The notes: a model not told the origin generated them from the sequence alone. A DNA stretch of 64,000 bases from Numida meleagris (GCF_002078875.1 NC_034421.1:10718872-10782871), one strand, 5' to 3'. Counted from the first letter of the stretch, positions 47,861 through 62,100 are shown. Translations and numbers: made by a program.

Positions 47861-50800
47861 TCTTTCTGTCACCTACATTTCAGCTGAACCGGTGCAAATT
47901 AATCTGTTCTCAGGATTAGTCAAAATCTGCCCAGATTATCTCAGAGCACTATTATGAGGTGAAATGCTGGTTGAAGTACAATAGAACAATTAAAATTAAT
48001 TGTAAGAGCGCTGGGATGTCACCAGTGCTATTTTGACAGGGATAAGAGCTTCAAAAAGTACTTCTGGACCTCTTGTCCTGCATCGTGCTACTCCATTTCT
48101 CTTTGGGATGGAGTGCTACTTGTTCTTGTCACTGTCAAGACAAAGAAATGACAAAATGAAGTACAAAAATAGTTTCTGTTTAACTGTTCTCCACTGTCTA
48201 CTGCAGTCAACAGTTTCTCCTGAAAATGAACAGACCTAGCCAGCTAGTATTTGAGAATAAGGAATATCCGGCTGTCACTAACACATCCGAAATCAAACAG
48301 AAGTGTTGAAACACCCGTCTAGCTGTAACCAACGTGCTGCTTTCTCTGCTTGTTGGGCATGTCCATCAGGTACCATACACAAGAATTCACAAGTCAAGCT
48401 CTTAGGCTATTTTCTCCAGAGCTTTCTCCTCGGTGCACAATATACCCTTCAGAAGACAGGCCACAAATAGACACAATCCCCTTTCCATCACAAAAATGGT
48501 TTATACTCACACTTCACAGAGGCAAATAGCAGAAATTTTGTAAGGCAATGGGAAACTGCCTTGTTTCTGTGTAGCATATTTCTGTTAGTCATCTTACTCA
48601 TGGGGAAGGAAAGTGCTCTTACAAGGCCGGTGGGATCTGAATGCCCTGCCTGTTCCTAAAGGATTGTGTTTGTATGAAGAAATTTCAGTAGAATCATACT
48701 TATGACAGCTTTGCATTGCAGCTTTTGGGAAGGTTTCACAAGCTTGCCTGTTCAATAAATAATCCTTTTGGAGCCTTTCTAAACACAACAGTGTTCAGAA
48801 AAGCGTTACAAGTTGGCAACCAGTATGCAGTGTAGCCATCATGAATAGACTTCAGGAGCTGCAGATCTTGCCTGAGCAGATAAGAAAGCGCCATTTACTG
48901 GGAAATGTTTGTGTAAATTACAGGCACGAGATGCAGATTTCTTTCTTTTAATGCTATTTTTTAATGTGGCTAAATCTATCAAATGCTTCATAGTGGTAGG
49001 ATGTGCAAGAAAGGCCTTCTGCGCAACACAGACTGTATTTACAAACACAATCAACAAATAATATTTTGCAGAACTGCACTGCAGGCAGCCTTTGGGCACA
49101 TCGCTTTCGTGGATTGTTTCGCTTTTGTTGTTACCTGAACTCTGTATCATCAAAGAAGGATTCATTCTGCTCCAGTGAGGTGCATAACAAACGAGGAGAT
49201 CTCACTATCCTCACAGGGAAGAAAACCGAGAGCTGAAATTAGGCTAATTTGTCCCACCAGTAGCCTGCGTTTTCACCTGATGCCTTTGCAGAAGCTGACA
49301 GCACTCTGGAGACAGCTCGGGAGACAGCACAAAGGTGGCAGAAATCCACTGGGACACGAACAGTCCAATGCAACTTAACTCCCATGGAAGGCAATGCACA
49401 AGCACAGGGAGCAGTAAGCCATGCAGGCACCGTGCGTTGATATATTACTCAAGGTATACAATCTGTGCTAGCAGCAGTTGCACTGGGCAGCCATCTCAAG
49501 AAAAAAGAAAAGTATCAGTACCAGACTAACAATCACTGATCCTGACTCAAAGTTTCAAACAATGCCCAACACAAGTCTGTAACTCACTGCTTAGGGCTGC
49601 ATATAAATTCTCCCAAAGCTTATTTTATGCAGATGATGTTGCTGCAAATGAAATCTGTGAAAATCCTGAGAATTTAAGCTTGTCTAAGCCTTAAAATAGG
49701 TTTTCAAAACTGAGCAATCCAATTGCAAAGTAAAGGTGTATGCAAACTTCAGACTAACTATGACTGCCTTACTTTGTAGGCTTCACAGAAAGATCAGTCC
49801 GATTGTGATAATTAGTTTAAGGTCGTTCCAGTAGCACTTGAATTTTAAGAAAAAGCAAACCATTAACTGAAAGATGAAACTGGAGTGAGTCATCAGTGAC
49901 CTAGTCTTACTAAATGCTTCCTAAAGATGAGAACGAAATAATGTATTAATCTTTAAGAAAACAGAAGATCCCTTCGTTATTGCTCATTTCAGTAGTCAGT
50001 GCATGACACTACTACTGTATAAGAACAGACTGAAAAACCTTCTAATACAGCAGGACCAGGTTCTGTCTCTATAAACAAACTCGAATCTCAAGTCCAGCAG
50101 GCTGGGAGCTAGCTTTTAACAGCTTTCCGAATATTTGTTTCTGTACAAGTAAACATGTTTGATAGCTAATTTTTATCCCACTATTTTAAAACTGCTACAA
50201 ATCTTTGAAATTCCACTGTCCACATCATTGCTGCTTTTCTTTTCCTCTCATTTGGCTTATGAACCACCAGCAGAAGGTTCTGCAATGAGAATTTTTAGTG
50301 GCATGCGGATGCACCACAGGTAGCTAAAAAAACAGGTAGTCTGCTTTTCACAGCTACATTTCTGAAAGGACTGCAATAAAAACATAGCAATGTAGGAATT
50401 CTGGCCCTGACCCCAAACAGCGTTTTCTCCCATTGAAACTAGTATTCTCATGAGCAGTCCTAGGGATAGAGAAGATATCTCCCCAGTAGGCAGCACTGTG
50501 GCTCGAGGAGGTGCCTTTAGAAGGCAGTGGCAAAGCTCCCACTGCCCTACATGGAATCAGTGGGTGCAGACCAATGGGCCACTAAACACAGTCCTTGTTT
50601 TTGTCTAGCAGGGTTAAACAATCCACTCCAATTCTGCCTTCTTTAGCAAATACTTAGCAGATATGTACATTTGAAGCATGACATTGTACATACAATCTTC
50701 CCGTTGGGAAGAGAGAACAAAGCATTTGTGACAGATGGTAGTCCTGCTGCTTAATGTGATACTGGAAGACACTTAGTTACACACACTTAAGATACACATT

Positions 50801-51440
50801 GACGGAAACAGCATATGGACCAAAATAGAATAGAAACGGTATTAAGCTTAAAACTTTGAAGCTCTTCCTTTGAAACAGCCTTGTTTTACCAGAGACATTT
50901 ACTAAAGGCAAAAACATTGTTTGCACTGAACCCTATAAAAGGATTTGGTAATTTAGAAAAAAGAACTTTCTGACATATACTTTCAAGAGAAAGTGTACTG
51001 CCAGCCTTCAGATTTTTCATGCTGCTCTGTACTCCTGATACATCTTCTGAGCTATTTTTTAAATGTATGTACATCTTAAGGTCTAAGATCTAACATGAAT
51101 AATAACTGAAATGATACATAATTAAACATTTTGCACACCAACGTGTGATATTGATGGTTTAAATATTTAATGACTAATATGTTCAGTTATGTTTAAGCCA
51201 AGCTACTGAGTTATTTCTCCATCACCTCCACTGCCCTACATCTCTGAGTATTGATACAGCTTTCACTACAAGTTGAAAAGACAAGTTCTCATCTACTTCC
51301 TGGAAGGGTGGTTAAATAATTACTGTCATGCTAAAATAAGTAAGAATCAGTGTTCTGCTAGCACATCATACACAGTGCTCTTTGCTGTGCCCAGCTTTCA
51401 ATGCCGTGGTGGAGGTGGTGATGGTGCTCTCCATTTTCAG
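47861..51440. other. Non-coding stretch, no gene seen
   Basis: Short unrecognised frames only (for example 48839-49165 on the minus strand, 108 codons). No repeat family was recognised. Confidence 0.5.
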
Positions 51441-51452
51441 GTCTTACTAGAG
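51441..51452 (+). other. Microexon-like 12-nt segment between splice-site consensus sequences
   Basis: gtgctctccattttcag immediately precedes, and GTAAGG immediately follows, the 12 bases GTCTTACTAGAG. Both flanks match vertebrate splice consensus well. Neuronal microexons of this size exist and usually preserve frame, as 12 nt would. Chance pairing of two sites is common in 64 kb, and no flanking exons are known. Confidence 0.12.
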
Positions 51453-54057
51453 GTAAGGAGGAGGGAGGAGCCCCCATGGTCCCCAGACCCAAACCTGCTA
51501 ACTCATGAAACACAGTGCCTGCTATAGTGCCAGCATTTACCTGAGCCTATTTCCTGCACTCAGCTTAGTCATGTCAAGTTCAAGGGTTCTCTGCTGAATA
51601 AAGTAGGACCTCAGTGTTCCCTCTGTATTGCTCTGATGGCTGCTACCGACTTAGCAGAGCCTTTATTCTCAGGCTTAGTGAGTGAGATCTTCATGTTGAG
51701 TTTTCAGGATGAGCGATCTGTCTCTCTGCTGATGACTCCTGTGGTTACATTTGCACCCAGGAAGAGGTCATGTACTACTTGTGAAGAGTAGGTGAAAAGC
51801 CCAGTGACAGCAAAACTCTTTTATAGGTCACTTGACTTTTCTAGTTCTAATCACATGAAACTTTTTCAATTATTCTGGCCTTTTTCTTTATTCCTATATT
51901 GAATTTTTCATGACATTTACACTTGTAGTGTATTTTGAGGTACACCTTTTGAACTAAATGCCTAAAGTGCCTTTTGAACTATTGTGTTTATTGTACTTCA
52001 GCGTATCCAGAAGACTTTTCCTTAGTTCACAGATAAACATATTTCCTTTTTTCTCTTTTTCATTTTTCACTCTCCCCTCGAAAATGTGCCAGCCCCCTGA
52101 AATATACACAAGTTTCTCTTATTATCCTTTGAAGTGCGGTAAGATGTACAATATGGATACATCTATCATCTCTTCTACAGTATAGAAAATGCTGAAAGCC
52201 AAACCTCATCACTTGCATCTCTGTAACGTTTTTTGGAAGCATTAGCACAAGGCAGACCAATGTGAGGATGAAGTTATACCTTGAGAAAACTAATAAAGCA
52301 ATGAAACCCATGAAGAATGCTAACATCATGGTTCTGTAAATGTTTATATTCGAGACTTGTACTCATACTCAAACTACTAATCCCAGGATTTTCACAGAAG
52401 TTTGAAGGAGGTAGGTACCTAATTCCTTTTGACAACAGGACTTGGGAACCTAGTCATTTGGTTGATAGTTTTACTTAAGATGTCACCAGAAACACTCACA
52501 GGTACAGTCCAATAAGCAAGGCAAACAGCATCACACAGCCATCCTTAGCACTAGTTAGGGAGATATGTATATTCTAAAGGGATTAACTGCTCTGTGATAC
52601 ATTGCCAAAGCTCTATCATACACACTGCTTACTGTGCTGAGTATGCTGTCAATTGGTGACCATAAATATCTGTTGTAATAAGGGAGATACAGTCACTTAT
52701 ACAGCTGGGAAAGCGATAGAAGGGCACATTCACTGAAAAAAATCAATTTTAATTAGGAAGACAATTATATTTTCTCCCAAAGGTTGCCAAGGTCTCAAGA
52801 TTTATCTTTAAGGTGATGGAGAAGTAATCTTTTGCCATTCTGTATCTACTGGGTAGTGCTGAACTGTGGAAATATTTCAGGTCCAAGGGAAGACCATAAG
52901 GTCCCCCAAGGTCTTCTAACCCAAGGCAATAAAAATCACTGGCACATCATTAGCCTGTCCCCTGCAACAGCAGTTTATGATTATATCCTTTGATTTCTCA
53001 GAATAAAGGTTTGTTCAGTTCATTCTCAAACTATGTAGCAGTGATTTGGCCTGCACTGCTGATTTCATTTCTATTTACAGTTGAGCTCTGTGGAAGGAGA
53101 CAGCCCTAGCTTAGCTGCCATCTCCCCCTTAAAATTGAGACAAGCAATGGAATCTCCCAAATGCAAATCAACTGCCTAGCCACTGCAAGTTGCTTTGTTT
53201 GGGGCATTTTTTAAAGGAAATCTGTTCTACTAGCTGAGAAGAAAAGCTCTCCACATATTTCAGAAGCAGTAACTTGTTGCTGCCAAGCCATTCCACGTCC
53301 ATAGGGAAGGCTGCAGCAGAAATGGGCAGTAGGTATTTGCTTTTTATAAGATTTTTTCGAGCAGAGAAAAATTGCCCTCAACATGTCACAGTTTTGCTTC
53401 CTAATTTCCCTTCAATGAGTGTATCGTTAATTGCAATACCGAAACACTGCAATCCTTCTTGATTTCTAAAGATGTCACCTATAAGACCAAGGCCATTACA
53501 TTCTCAAGTGATAATTCTGCTCCTCTTAAGGAATACACTTGACTGACATGTTAAAGTAGAGTAGAAACCAATGTCTCTGGATTCATAACACATCCTGGTG
53601 TGCAACTATTATTATTCAATAGTCAGTTAATAGAAGGGTAATTTCTTATGGCCTACACCAAGTATTGGCACTTGTGGGTGACATGTCAGTTTATCCAAGC
53701 AGAAAAATCATTAAGTATTGTTTGTGTCTTTTCTGAGACACCGTACTTGCAAACTGCTTGTTTCAATCAGCCAAGACCAAACCCTTTCTCATGCAATTTC
53801 CTCTCTTACACTCTTCTGCCCTTGTCTTGATTTTCTTGTGGCCAAATCATCCAGATGATGGTTGGGAAGGCTGAGGGCAAAGTGACTGTCTACAAAATCA
53901 GGTTGCATAATTTGAAACAGACACCTTAAGAGAGAAGGATAGGGAGAAGAGAATAACAACCTACTTCCATTAGGGACAAATGGAATCTTCTACTTCAAAC
54001 CCCTCTCCTCATCCCTTTCTTCCTCTCACTGCCTACTTATGATCATACCGATTGTGC
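51453..54057. other. Non-coding stretch, no gene seen
   Basis: AT-rich with short frames only. Around 52875-52925 there is weak similarity to an old CR1 3' end, not strong enough to call. Confidence 0.5.
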
Positions 54058-54840
54058 TCTGAATCACAGCCATGGAGTGGCTTGAGTTGGCAGGGACCCT
54101 CAAAGAACATCTAGTCCAATCTCTTGATACAAGAGGACATCCTTCACTGTATCAGGTTGCCTAAAGCACATCCTGACTTTGAACACTTCCCGGGATGGGA
54201 CATTCACAACTCCTCTGGGAAAACTTGTTCCAGTGCCTCACCACCATCACTGGAAAAAATTTCCTTACAATCAAACCAAATCACCTCTTTTTCAATTTAA
54301 AACCACTGACCCTTATCCTGTCACTACAGACTCTGGTATAAAGTCTTTATTCATCTTTCTTACTGCCTTTATATACTGAAAGGCTGCAATAATGTCTCCC
54401 CAGAGCCTTCTCTTTTCTGTGTTGAACAATTCCAGCTGCTGTAGCCTGTCCCCATAGCAAAAGTGCACCAGCCCTCTGACCAACTTCATGTCCTCCTCTG
54501 GATCCTCTCTATCAGCTCCATGTCTCTCTTGTTCCGGGAGCCCCAGAACTGAATGCAGTACCCCAGGTGGGGTCTCATGAGAGCAGAGGGGGAGAATCCC
54601 CTCCCTCATTTTGCTGGCCTTGCTTCTTTTGATGCAGCCTAGGATAAGGTTGGCTTTCTGAGCTGCAGGTGCACATTGCTGGCTTATATCCAATTTTTAA
54701 TCCACCAGTACTTCAAGTCCTTCTTTCCAGGACTACTCTCAACCAATTCTTCATCCAATCTGCATTGAAAATGGGGGCTATGGGGACTGACCAAACCCAG
54801 GTGCAGGATCTTGTACCTGGCCTTGTTGAAGTTCATGAGG
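54058..54840 (-). mobile_element. CR1 non-LTR retrotransposon, 3' part (5'-truncated, diverged)
   Basis: A minus-strand CR1 copy of about 780 bp. The 3' end at the left is degraded (GAATCACAGCCATGGAGTGG in place of the usual tail), followed by the inverted 3' UTR (catctagtccaatctcttga). The ORF2 C-terminal part follows on the minus strand. An open piece at 54313-54693 reads [20 protein letters not shown] and, after a frame change, a segment like [20 protein letters not shown], both typical of the CR1 ORF2 end. Several frameshifts separate the pieces, so it is inactive. It is more diverged than the copy at 27941 and therefore probably older. It ends near TTGAAGTTCATGAGG at 54840. Confidence 0.93.
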
Positions 54841-57800
54841 AAAAAACAAGATAAGGATGGACAAGTAAATTCCCAAATAATTTCCTAATCTAACTTGAGA
54901 AACTGAAAAAATCTTGTAGATACCTTTAGAACCTGGGATGCTCCCTGCAAGAGAAACATTGGGCGGAGTGCGTATGTGCTGGCCGGTAATGCGAGCTAAT
55001 TACCTTGTATGTAACTAGCAAAGCTGTACCAATACATTCAGGATCACCTGGTACACTCTCACCCATAGTCCTTTGACTGGTGTGGTCTTTGTACCACAAG
55101 CTTGTTAGGACAGACCTACCTTTTTACTTTTTGTGCCTGTGTAGTACACTATACTCCTGGTGCAAATCACTTTTCTATTGTGGTGCCAACTTTGCCTATT
55201 GAGGAAATAGATACTAATTCCAGCCAAGCTACTGAAGAAATCATAACTGCCCAGAGATTCATCAGTCTGCTTTTAACGAACACCATCATTTGTAATAAAA
55301 TGCAAGCACTGGAACTTCCGAATCACTACATGAAAAAGATCAGTCAAACCACTGCCAACATTATCATCTTCCTCTTCTCTCTAGGATGAATTTCTGTTAC
55401 AGACTTGGAATACATTCTGCTCTGAAAACACCCCATTGGTGTCAAGATCTCTTCAGCATATTAAGCAAGTGCAAGGCACAGAAGAGAGAAGCATAGCATG
55501 GTTCTGTAGTTTTGCATTTTCTTGTGGCAGTGTTCTACTTTTTTAAGATGCTGGAATTGCCAACAAGTGGCCCCAAGCTTCCAGGGTGATCAATCTGCAA
55601 TTTTTACATCTTATTTTCTCCCTGCAATATATCTTATTGTACATTACCATGGTGATACTGGTGTGGTCTTGTTTTGAACTGTACTGAAATCCAAGAAGAA
55701 TGTTTCTTAACAAAATGTTTCTGTGAGTTTTAAAACTATAGCAATTTTAAGCTGTGCAATGCCTATTATTCTACATATATATCTCCCAAAACTGTCAACA
55801 CCTTCTTATTCAGGTGTGACAGAGTTTATCCTGAAATGTGCAAACAGCATTTAGTGTGCTCTGAGAACACCTTACTGCCACCAACACAACTAGTGTGGCT
55901 CAGCACCAAAATCCATGCTCTGTTTTTATCCATTTTAAAGGACTAACCCAGAACAGCATTACTGTGCGCTTTGTGAGGCCTTTGACCAATGTTCAACTTA
56001 GTGATCTTAAAACAAACACGCTTCATTCACTGGAACATATGCAGAACACTCTAACAGTGATGAAACACATACAAGGAACTAATACCAGGCCACAGTTCAA
56101 TGAAGCTATAAAATGATGCTCAGGACTAAAACGAAATTCCTGAGTTTTGATTCTGTCTACTTAGCTGATCTTGGAGAGGCCAAAGTGGTGTGAAAGGGAT
56201 GGAGGTAAACCCGTGGATGGAACTCAGACTTAAGATGGACTTTATGAAATTATTTTCAATTGTAAATAATAATAGAAGTGCTTACTCTTTTCTGTAAAAT
56301 GCTGGAACAAGCCTTTTAAAACAGTGCTTTGTCATCACAAATGCTGGAAAGCTTTCTGATTAAAAATGATTGCATTCAGGGATGTTTTTAGTATGCGATT
56401 TCAACAAACAAACATGAGAGTAAAATTCCATTTAATTTCAAGAAGCAATGAGAGAGGGTAAATTTAATAGGAACATATTGTTCCAGGCATGCTCTATGCC
56501 AGCCTGCAGACCTTGAGCAAAGCCAGCCATCTGAGAGCAGCAGGGGAGGGAATGAGAGAGACAGAGGGAGGTAAAGAATGAGCAGGAGGGGGAGGAGAGC
56601 ACAGGGAAAGAGACAGATAAGAGGAAAGTTCCTGTCAGATTTTGCTGTGATGAGAGAGAGGAGTTGAGCACTGTGGGAGCAAGAGATATGAGGGAGACTC
56701 TGAGCTGGCTGTGTATAAAATAAAAAACAATACATTTAAGTTAGGCTACAGCAGAAGTCCAAGACACAATCGAACTTTCACAAAGTCAATGGAAAGACTC
56801 CTCTAATTTCCGCGGTGGCATTGCCTCAAGCTGTCAGTAAATACAAACCAGTCTTTGTCCCCCTTTTCTCCTGGGCTTGAGATGTGAAGGGGCTGCTGAA
56901 TGCAGAATGATTCAGTCAGATCCCTACTAACCAAAGTCATCGGATAACAGTGAGAGTGGTTCCTCTGAAATTTAGCAGGAGCAGCTTCTAACAACGTGGG
57001 TGCTCCCTGTGCCAAGCTGGCACACCCCAATTGAATGCCGGAAGAGAAGGCAGGAGGATAGAACCAATATATCTTTCTAGAGCAGACTGTAAGATTTCAA
57101 GGCACTAGAACAGAGCAATTTCTTTCAAGAGCTTTAACAGATATTTTTTTCAGCAAATTCTAGTAAAAAAGAAATTAAAAATTCCCCTGAGCCCTCTTAG
57201 GGGAGACACCAGTGCAGAAAAAGAGTTTCAGCACATTAGCTAACAATCTTGTTGCTGTTTTTTTTTTTGTTCTTCCTCTCTCCCGCTTCTGTTTTCTGCT
57301 CATTTAGTTTCCTGGACCAGATTGTGTTATCTCTGGAACAAAAACCATAGCACTATATTTGAAAATACGCCATATGTACGTTTGGTTTTTAACAAAAATG
57401 CTGCTAATGAGAATACCCAGTAGAAAGGCTTCACCTAATGACTCTGAAACTTAGCTGAAATCAGTGGGATGCAGGATGTTTTGGCTGACATGCAGAAAAA
57501 AGGATAGGAACAAGTCTTGCCAGGTATATAACAGCTGAGCACTCTTCCTATAAACACCGTTTGATAACCAATATGTAAAATTAATTCCTAGGTGCAACAA
57601 AGAGCTCTGCACTTAACGGAACCAGTCTGTATGGCAGTTTTGGAGGAAGGACCCCTCTGCTTCAAATCTCACCTCTCACAGCACATCTCGATGTAGAATT
57701 GAGCAGATCCTTTGGATCTAAGATGTGCCACTTCTGCCCACACTACTGTTTATTATTCTGATTGCCCAAAGTAAACACTTTTAAAAATGATAGAGCGATT

Positions 57801-59040
57801 TATTTCCCAGCAATTGTTCTGGTAAAAGGTCTGCATTAAAATCTAAGTACTTTGCACAGTGGTGAAGATCGACCAACTTTTGTAAGAAACACAGCAGATC
57901 TACAGATAACATAGCTCCTTCTTTAACTGGAAGGGAATTTCAGGCAGCTGTAGATTCTTTAAACAAGGGAACTTTTTCCTGTGCAGAATGGAATTTCTAT
58001 TAACATGTCCTCAGTCACTACGTTGTTATCCTATGATGTACAGTGATTTATGAACATAGATCGGATTAACTCTGACCTTGTGAAAACCAGCAACTTCCTT
58101 CTTCCTTCTCTTCTCACCTGAATAACTTACTGGACCCCCTAAACAAATTAAAGAAATAAGTAAAAGTGACTGGAAACACTGCTGGACTATTTAAGTAAGC
58201 TGCAGAGAACTACACTGGATAATTTATTCTTGTGAGAAACATAATGATCACCCAACAAGTTTGGTTAGGAAGGTGGTTTATCAGGCCACCTTGATATACT
58301 AGGGCAAAAAAAATACACAGAACACCTACTGATGATGGATTGCAAGATATATTAATACGGAAAAGGATTGAGATTTACTTTCAATAGTAGATTAAGGGGC
58401 TCCAATGCAGCCAAGACTAGTTCTTTTAAAACAACAGGGACTGAGTTTATTCTAGATAAGGACTTAATTTTTATTGAAAACCTACCACCTTCAAACTGCT
58501 CAAAAGTTGAAGCACTATAAAACTGTCAAATAACACCATTATTAAAAGCTTTATTTGACAAATCTTCCACTGCTGGGATAACTTGTGTGTTTGTCTTCTC
58601 TCTCACATGAAATAAAATCATTCACTTATGCAAACTGCTGACAGGAACGGAAACAAATGGGGTTCTCAGCACAGGGTGAAACACACTATCCCCTTTCTGC
58701 AGCTTAATGGAAACCATAGTTATTCATAAATCATAAGGCACTCAGTTCGGGGAGCCGCTCTACTGCTTGTTGCACAATACTCTGGGAAATATTTGGGATG
58801 GGCTCACAAACAGCTCTGTGGTGTTCTGGAGAGCTGATGATTTTTCAGGAGCAGCCTGCAGGTGGGAAACATCTGCATGAAACTATTCAAGGAGAACAGA
58901 AGTGGCCGAACAGTAGCTGACAACCAAATGTAGGATTTATTTCGACCTTGTTACAACAAAAAAAATGTTAGGAGCTCTGCTAGGTGCCCTGATAGCTAGC
59001 CTTTTATCTGCGACTAGTGACCTTTTGCCAGCACTTGCTA
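54841..59040. other. Non-coding stretch with a purine-rich tract
   Basis: No gene was seen. A purine-rich tract (about 56535-56620, GA-rich on the plus strand) gives pyrimidine-rich open frames on the minus strand (56388-56735, 115 codons), which are compositional artefacts. A short CpG-richer spot is at about 54960-55000. Confidence 0.5.
56535..56620 (+). repeat. Purine-rich (GA) low-complexity tract
   Basis: About 85 bp consist almost only of A and G on this strand, with repeated GAGAGA, GGAGG and AGGAGG words. Such tracts can adopt triplex (H-DNA) structures and bias local frames. Confidence 0.7.
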
Positions 59041-59112
59041 TTGATTCACAGACTTTAAGGCCAACAAGGACCTTTATGATTTTCTAAATGAACCTCCAGA
59101 TTAACATTAATG
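59041..59112 (-). mobile_element. Old CR1-like 3' end fragment
   Basis: TTGATTCACAGACTTTAAGG CCAACAAGGACC...TTATGAT..TCTAAATGAACCTCCAG (59041-59100) resembles the 3' end of an ancient CR1 group common in turtles, crocodilians and birds: a CACAGATTTTAAGGCC start, an AGGGACC..TATGATCATCTAG block and a GACCTCCTG block. By analogy with the other minus-strand copies, the tail lies at the left. Only about 70 bp is recognisable. The subfamily is not assigned. Confidence 0.6.
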
Positions 59113-62100
59113 TGTATGAGCTTTCTCTTCTAAGCGTCACTTTGAAGCAGTACGGTATCAGCAGCTAATGAACAAATACCTAACAGTTGACCTTCAGTTT
59201 AAGAAGGATTGCCTTGGGAGTGGGTCACAAACATTTTAAAGCATTCATCAAGCTTCAAACAATTTTGAAATACATTCGAGCTTCAGGAATCTTTGCATCT
59301 GGAAATGCCTGCGGAGATTTCTGGTTACTTCCCTTTTTAAACTGTGTTTTTAAGTAAACAAAGAACCTCTTAAGATTCCTAGCCAGCACTCCACAAGAAC
59401 TGCAAGATGTGCCTTATTAGGTAAGCAGGCAAATTCCTTTCTTGGGACACCTCCTCAAATGGCATATCTTCCAGCATGGACTTTACCACTGCTAAGACAG
59501 TTGCCCCTTTAAGTGATTGATTTTGTCATGCTTGCCGAGTATTTTCCTGGGATGCGACAAATCCTGACAATGCCTGAACAGAAATGACCAAACTTGGGTC
59601 GGCGCTTCCGTCAGACTGTCTGCTGGGGCAAAGAGCCACAACAGACCCCACCAGCACCAGGGAGCCTCGACAGCCAAGGGTCGAGAGAGAGCGGAGGAAA
59701 TACCTGTTTCTCAGATCAGGTTATATGTTGACCCGGATTTAATAGAGAATCCGGAACTAATCAGATTTCATTTAAGAAAATAGCTAAAATTAGTTTTCTC
59801 TGTTGCTGCTTAAAGACCAGGGAAAAAAATGAACGGGGGGTGGAGGGCAATCTGGGCTGAATCACACTCGGAGAAGTCAGGCTTAACGGCCAGCTAAGCA
59901 GTTGCAAGAGCACGAAAACCCTAACACACTTTCTGTAATGAATTCTGTCAATCAGAGCAGAAAGTCCTGCTTGAAGTTAACGTTCCCTGAATATTTTCCT
60001 CATCTATTTTTAACTGTGAAGCATGGGCCACTCCTTGGAGACCTGGGAAACATCCTGCCTATCGAAAACATTACTGAGTACAAGTAATAAAACAAGGGCA
60101 ACATTAAAATTACATTTTCATGACCCTGAGATAAACTAACGGTGTCTCACAAACCTCTGCCTTATTCTATTGCTGCATCACTCACACAGTCATTGTCATT
60201 GCTTAATACCTTGAAAATTTATAATTGTTTACTTTCTTACCAAATAACGTCTTTGGTTTTTCCTTCTGTCCTTGTGACACGCTGTTCTGACTCGGCTGCA
60301 CAGGATTAGCTTCAATGCTCATCATCAATTGGTAATCTAAGTTTTATTTTTACTCTGCACTGCATCTCTGGAAAAAAAACTGTTTGAGTCACTTTCTATT
60401 TACTTTAGATTCAGTGGGTCCCGCAGCTTTGATAATATAAATTATGCCTCAGCCCAGAGGACATTTTTGGTTTTGATTTAGCAGGGAAATATATAGATGC
60501 TTGTAAATGCTATCCATCCATGAAAGCAAGAGAGCTTGTGAGATGGAGTACATAGAAACTCCAGCATGATCAGAAAGGTTAATGCATGATTATGGTCAGC
60601 TTAAAAAACACTTCTTGACTGTGTTTCATGGAACAACCTACACCTGTGCTTTTCTCCTTTCTGTCAGACCGAACAAGCTGCAGCTCCCCTAAGCTTCAGT
60701 TCTCTTCCTCAGAATTTAGTAACTGAGTTTCTGCCTCAGGAACAGGTTCAATATAATAAGTGTGCTCCTTCCCTTTCAAATTTATCAGTTGATTAAGGAC
60801 AGGGCAGCTTAAGGGACGGTCAGTCTGATTTGAAAGTGAGGCCAAAAAACTGGAACATCACTGGAATAAAAATTTAGGTCTGTTATTTGTTCTAATTACA
60901 ACATACAAACACAAAATTTTATTGCATTAACACTTTGAAGCACTAGCTGAAATCGAGCAGGTGTACTGCAGGATGAGCTCCTATTTGTGACCTATTCTGT
61001 TTCTCAAATCATTGAAGAAGCCAGTAAATTGAACAGACTTTTTAAAAGAGACTGAATTTATTTGCATTATATTCTCCAAACACCTCTCAGGAGAGAATTT
61101 TTTGCCTCAAAGTGCTATTAATTTTATGCCTCTTCTGCAGAGTTTAGAGCCTGTTTGCTTTTCTTGTGAAGAAAGAGCTGCCTCTTGTTGCCTTCCCTAT
61201 TCCCTCGGCATGCTTCTCCCCTCAGAATACTGGGAATCCCTAAAATCTTACTTGTTTATTGCTACTTCCCTGTAGTTTCACCTTTCATTGCAAGCTGGAA
61301 TAGGCTTATTAGTTTTGCTATAATTCAGCCAGTCTTGTCTGAAAAGCACCAAGAGCAGTGTCATCTAGCCGGGTAGTAATTCAAACTTTGGCATGCTCAG
61401 GAACTCTGCTCTGGAGGGTGATTTTGTTTTGTGCTTTTGGACCACACTTTTGGAATGTGTGTGTGAGAGAAACAGAGAAGCAGGGAAAGAAGGGGTGAAC
61501 TATACATACTCAAAGATAAAACACTATTATGTTAATAGACCTGTTTACCCTAAAACACTAGATGTAAGAAACAAGAGATGGAGAAAATGAACAAAAAGGG
61601 AGAAATACTGTGTACAATAAGATGTTCTTTGCAGAAATTCTTACTGCAGCAACTGAATACTTCATAGTTTTGTTTATTCCAGGCTCCTGAGCTCCCAAAT
61701 ACTGTAGCACTTTAGGTGCTTGCTTCTTTCTATTAAATTGAGATCATCCGGAGAGATAACGATATCCTTTATCTTGCCCTGTGCTTGCACCAGGGCAAGA
61801 GCTAACAGAAAGCCTACTCCGTCTTGGCCACTGCAACACCATCTGCAGCTTCTGCTCCAGGGAACACAGCCAAGACCTTTTCATCAGGCTGCCTGGCTCA
61901 TACCTATGAAGACACTTCGTGGTTCCATACGAGTCCCTTCCGGAGGAGCATAAGGAGTGTGTCTGGGAGCCCACCCCGAGGTATCTGAACGGCTTTGACT
62001 GTGGTACTTCATTGTTTATTGCTAGCACAGTCAAGTTAGAATAGAATATTGATTTATTAGACTGAGAATGGAGATGGAGTGGTAAGAGGTGCTGGGGGGA

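Noticed and set aside
52875..52925. Weak resemblance to an ancient CR1 3' end (AGGGAAGACCATAAGGTC...)
   Set aside because: Only scattered words match and the expected continuation is absent, unlike the clearer fragment at 59041.
61760..62041. 94-codon plus-strand frame with one in-frame TGA, containing protein-like text around VPYESLPEEHKECVW
   Set aside because: I considered a ryanodine-receptor-like match from the VPY..L.E..K pattern, but the similarity is only a few residues and the frame is broken. There is not enough to call a pseudogene.
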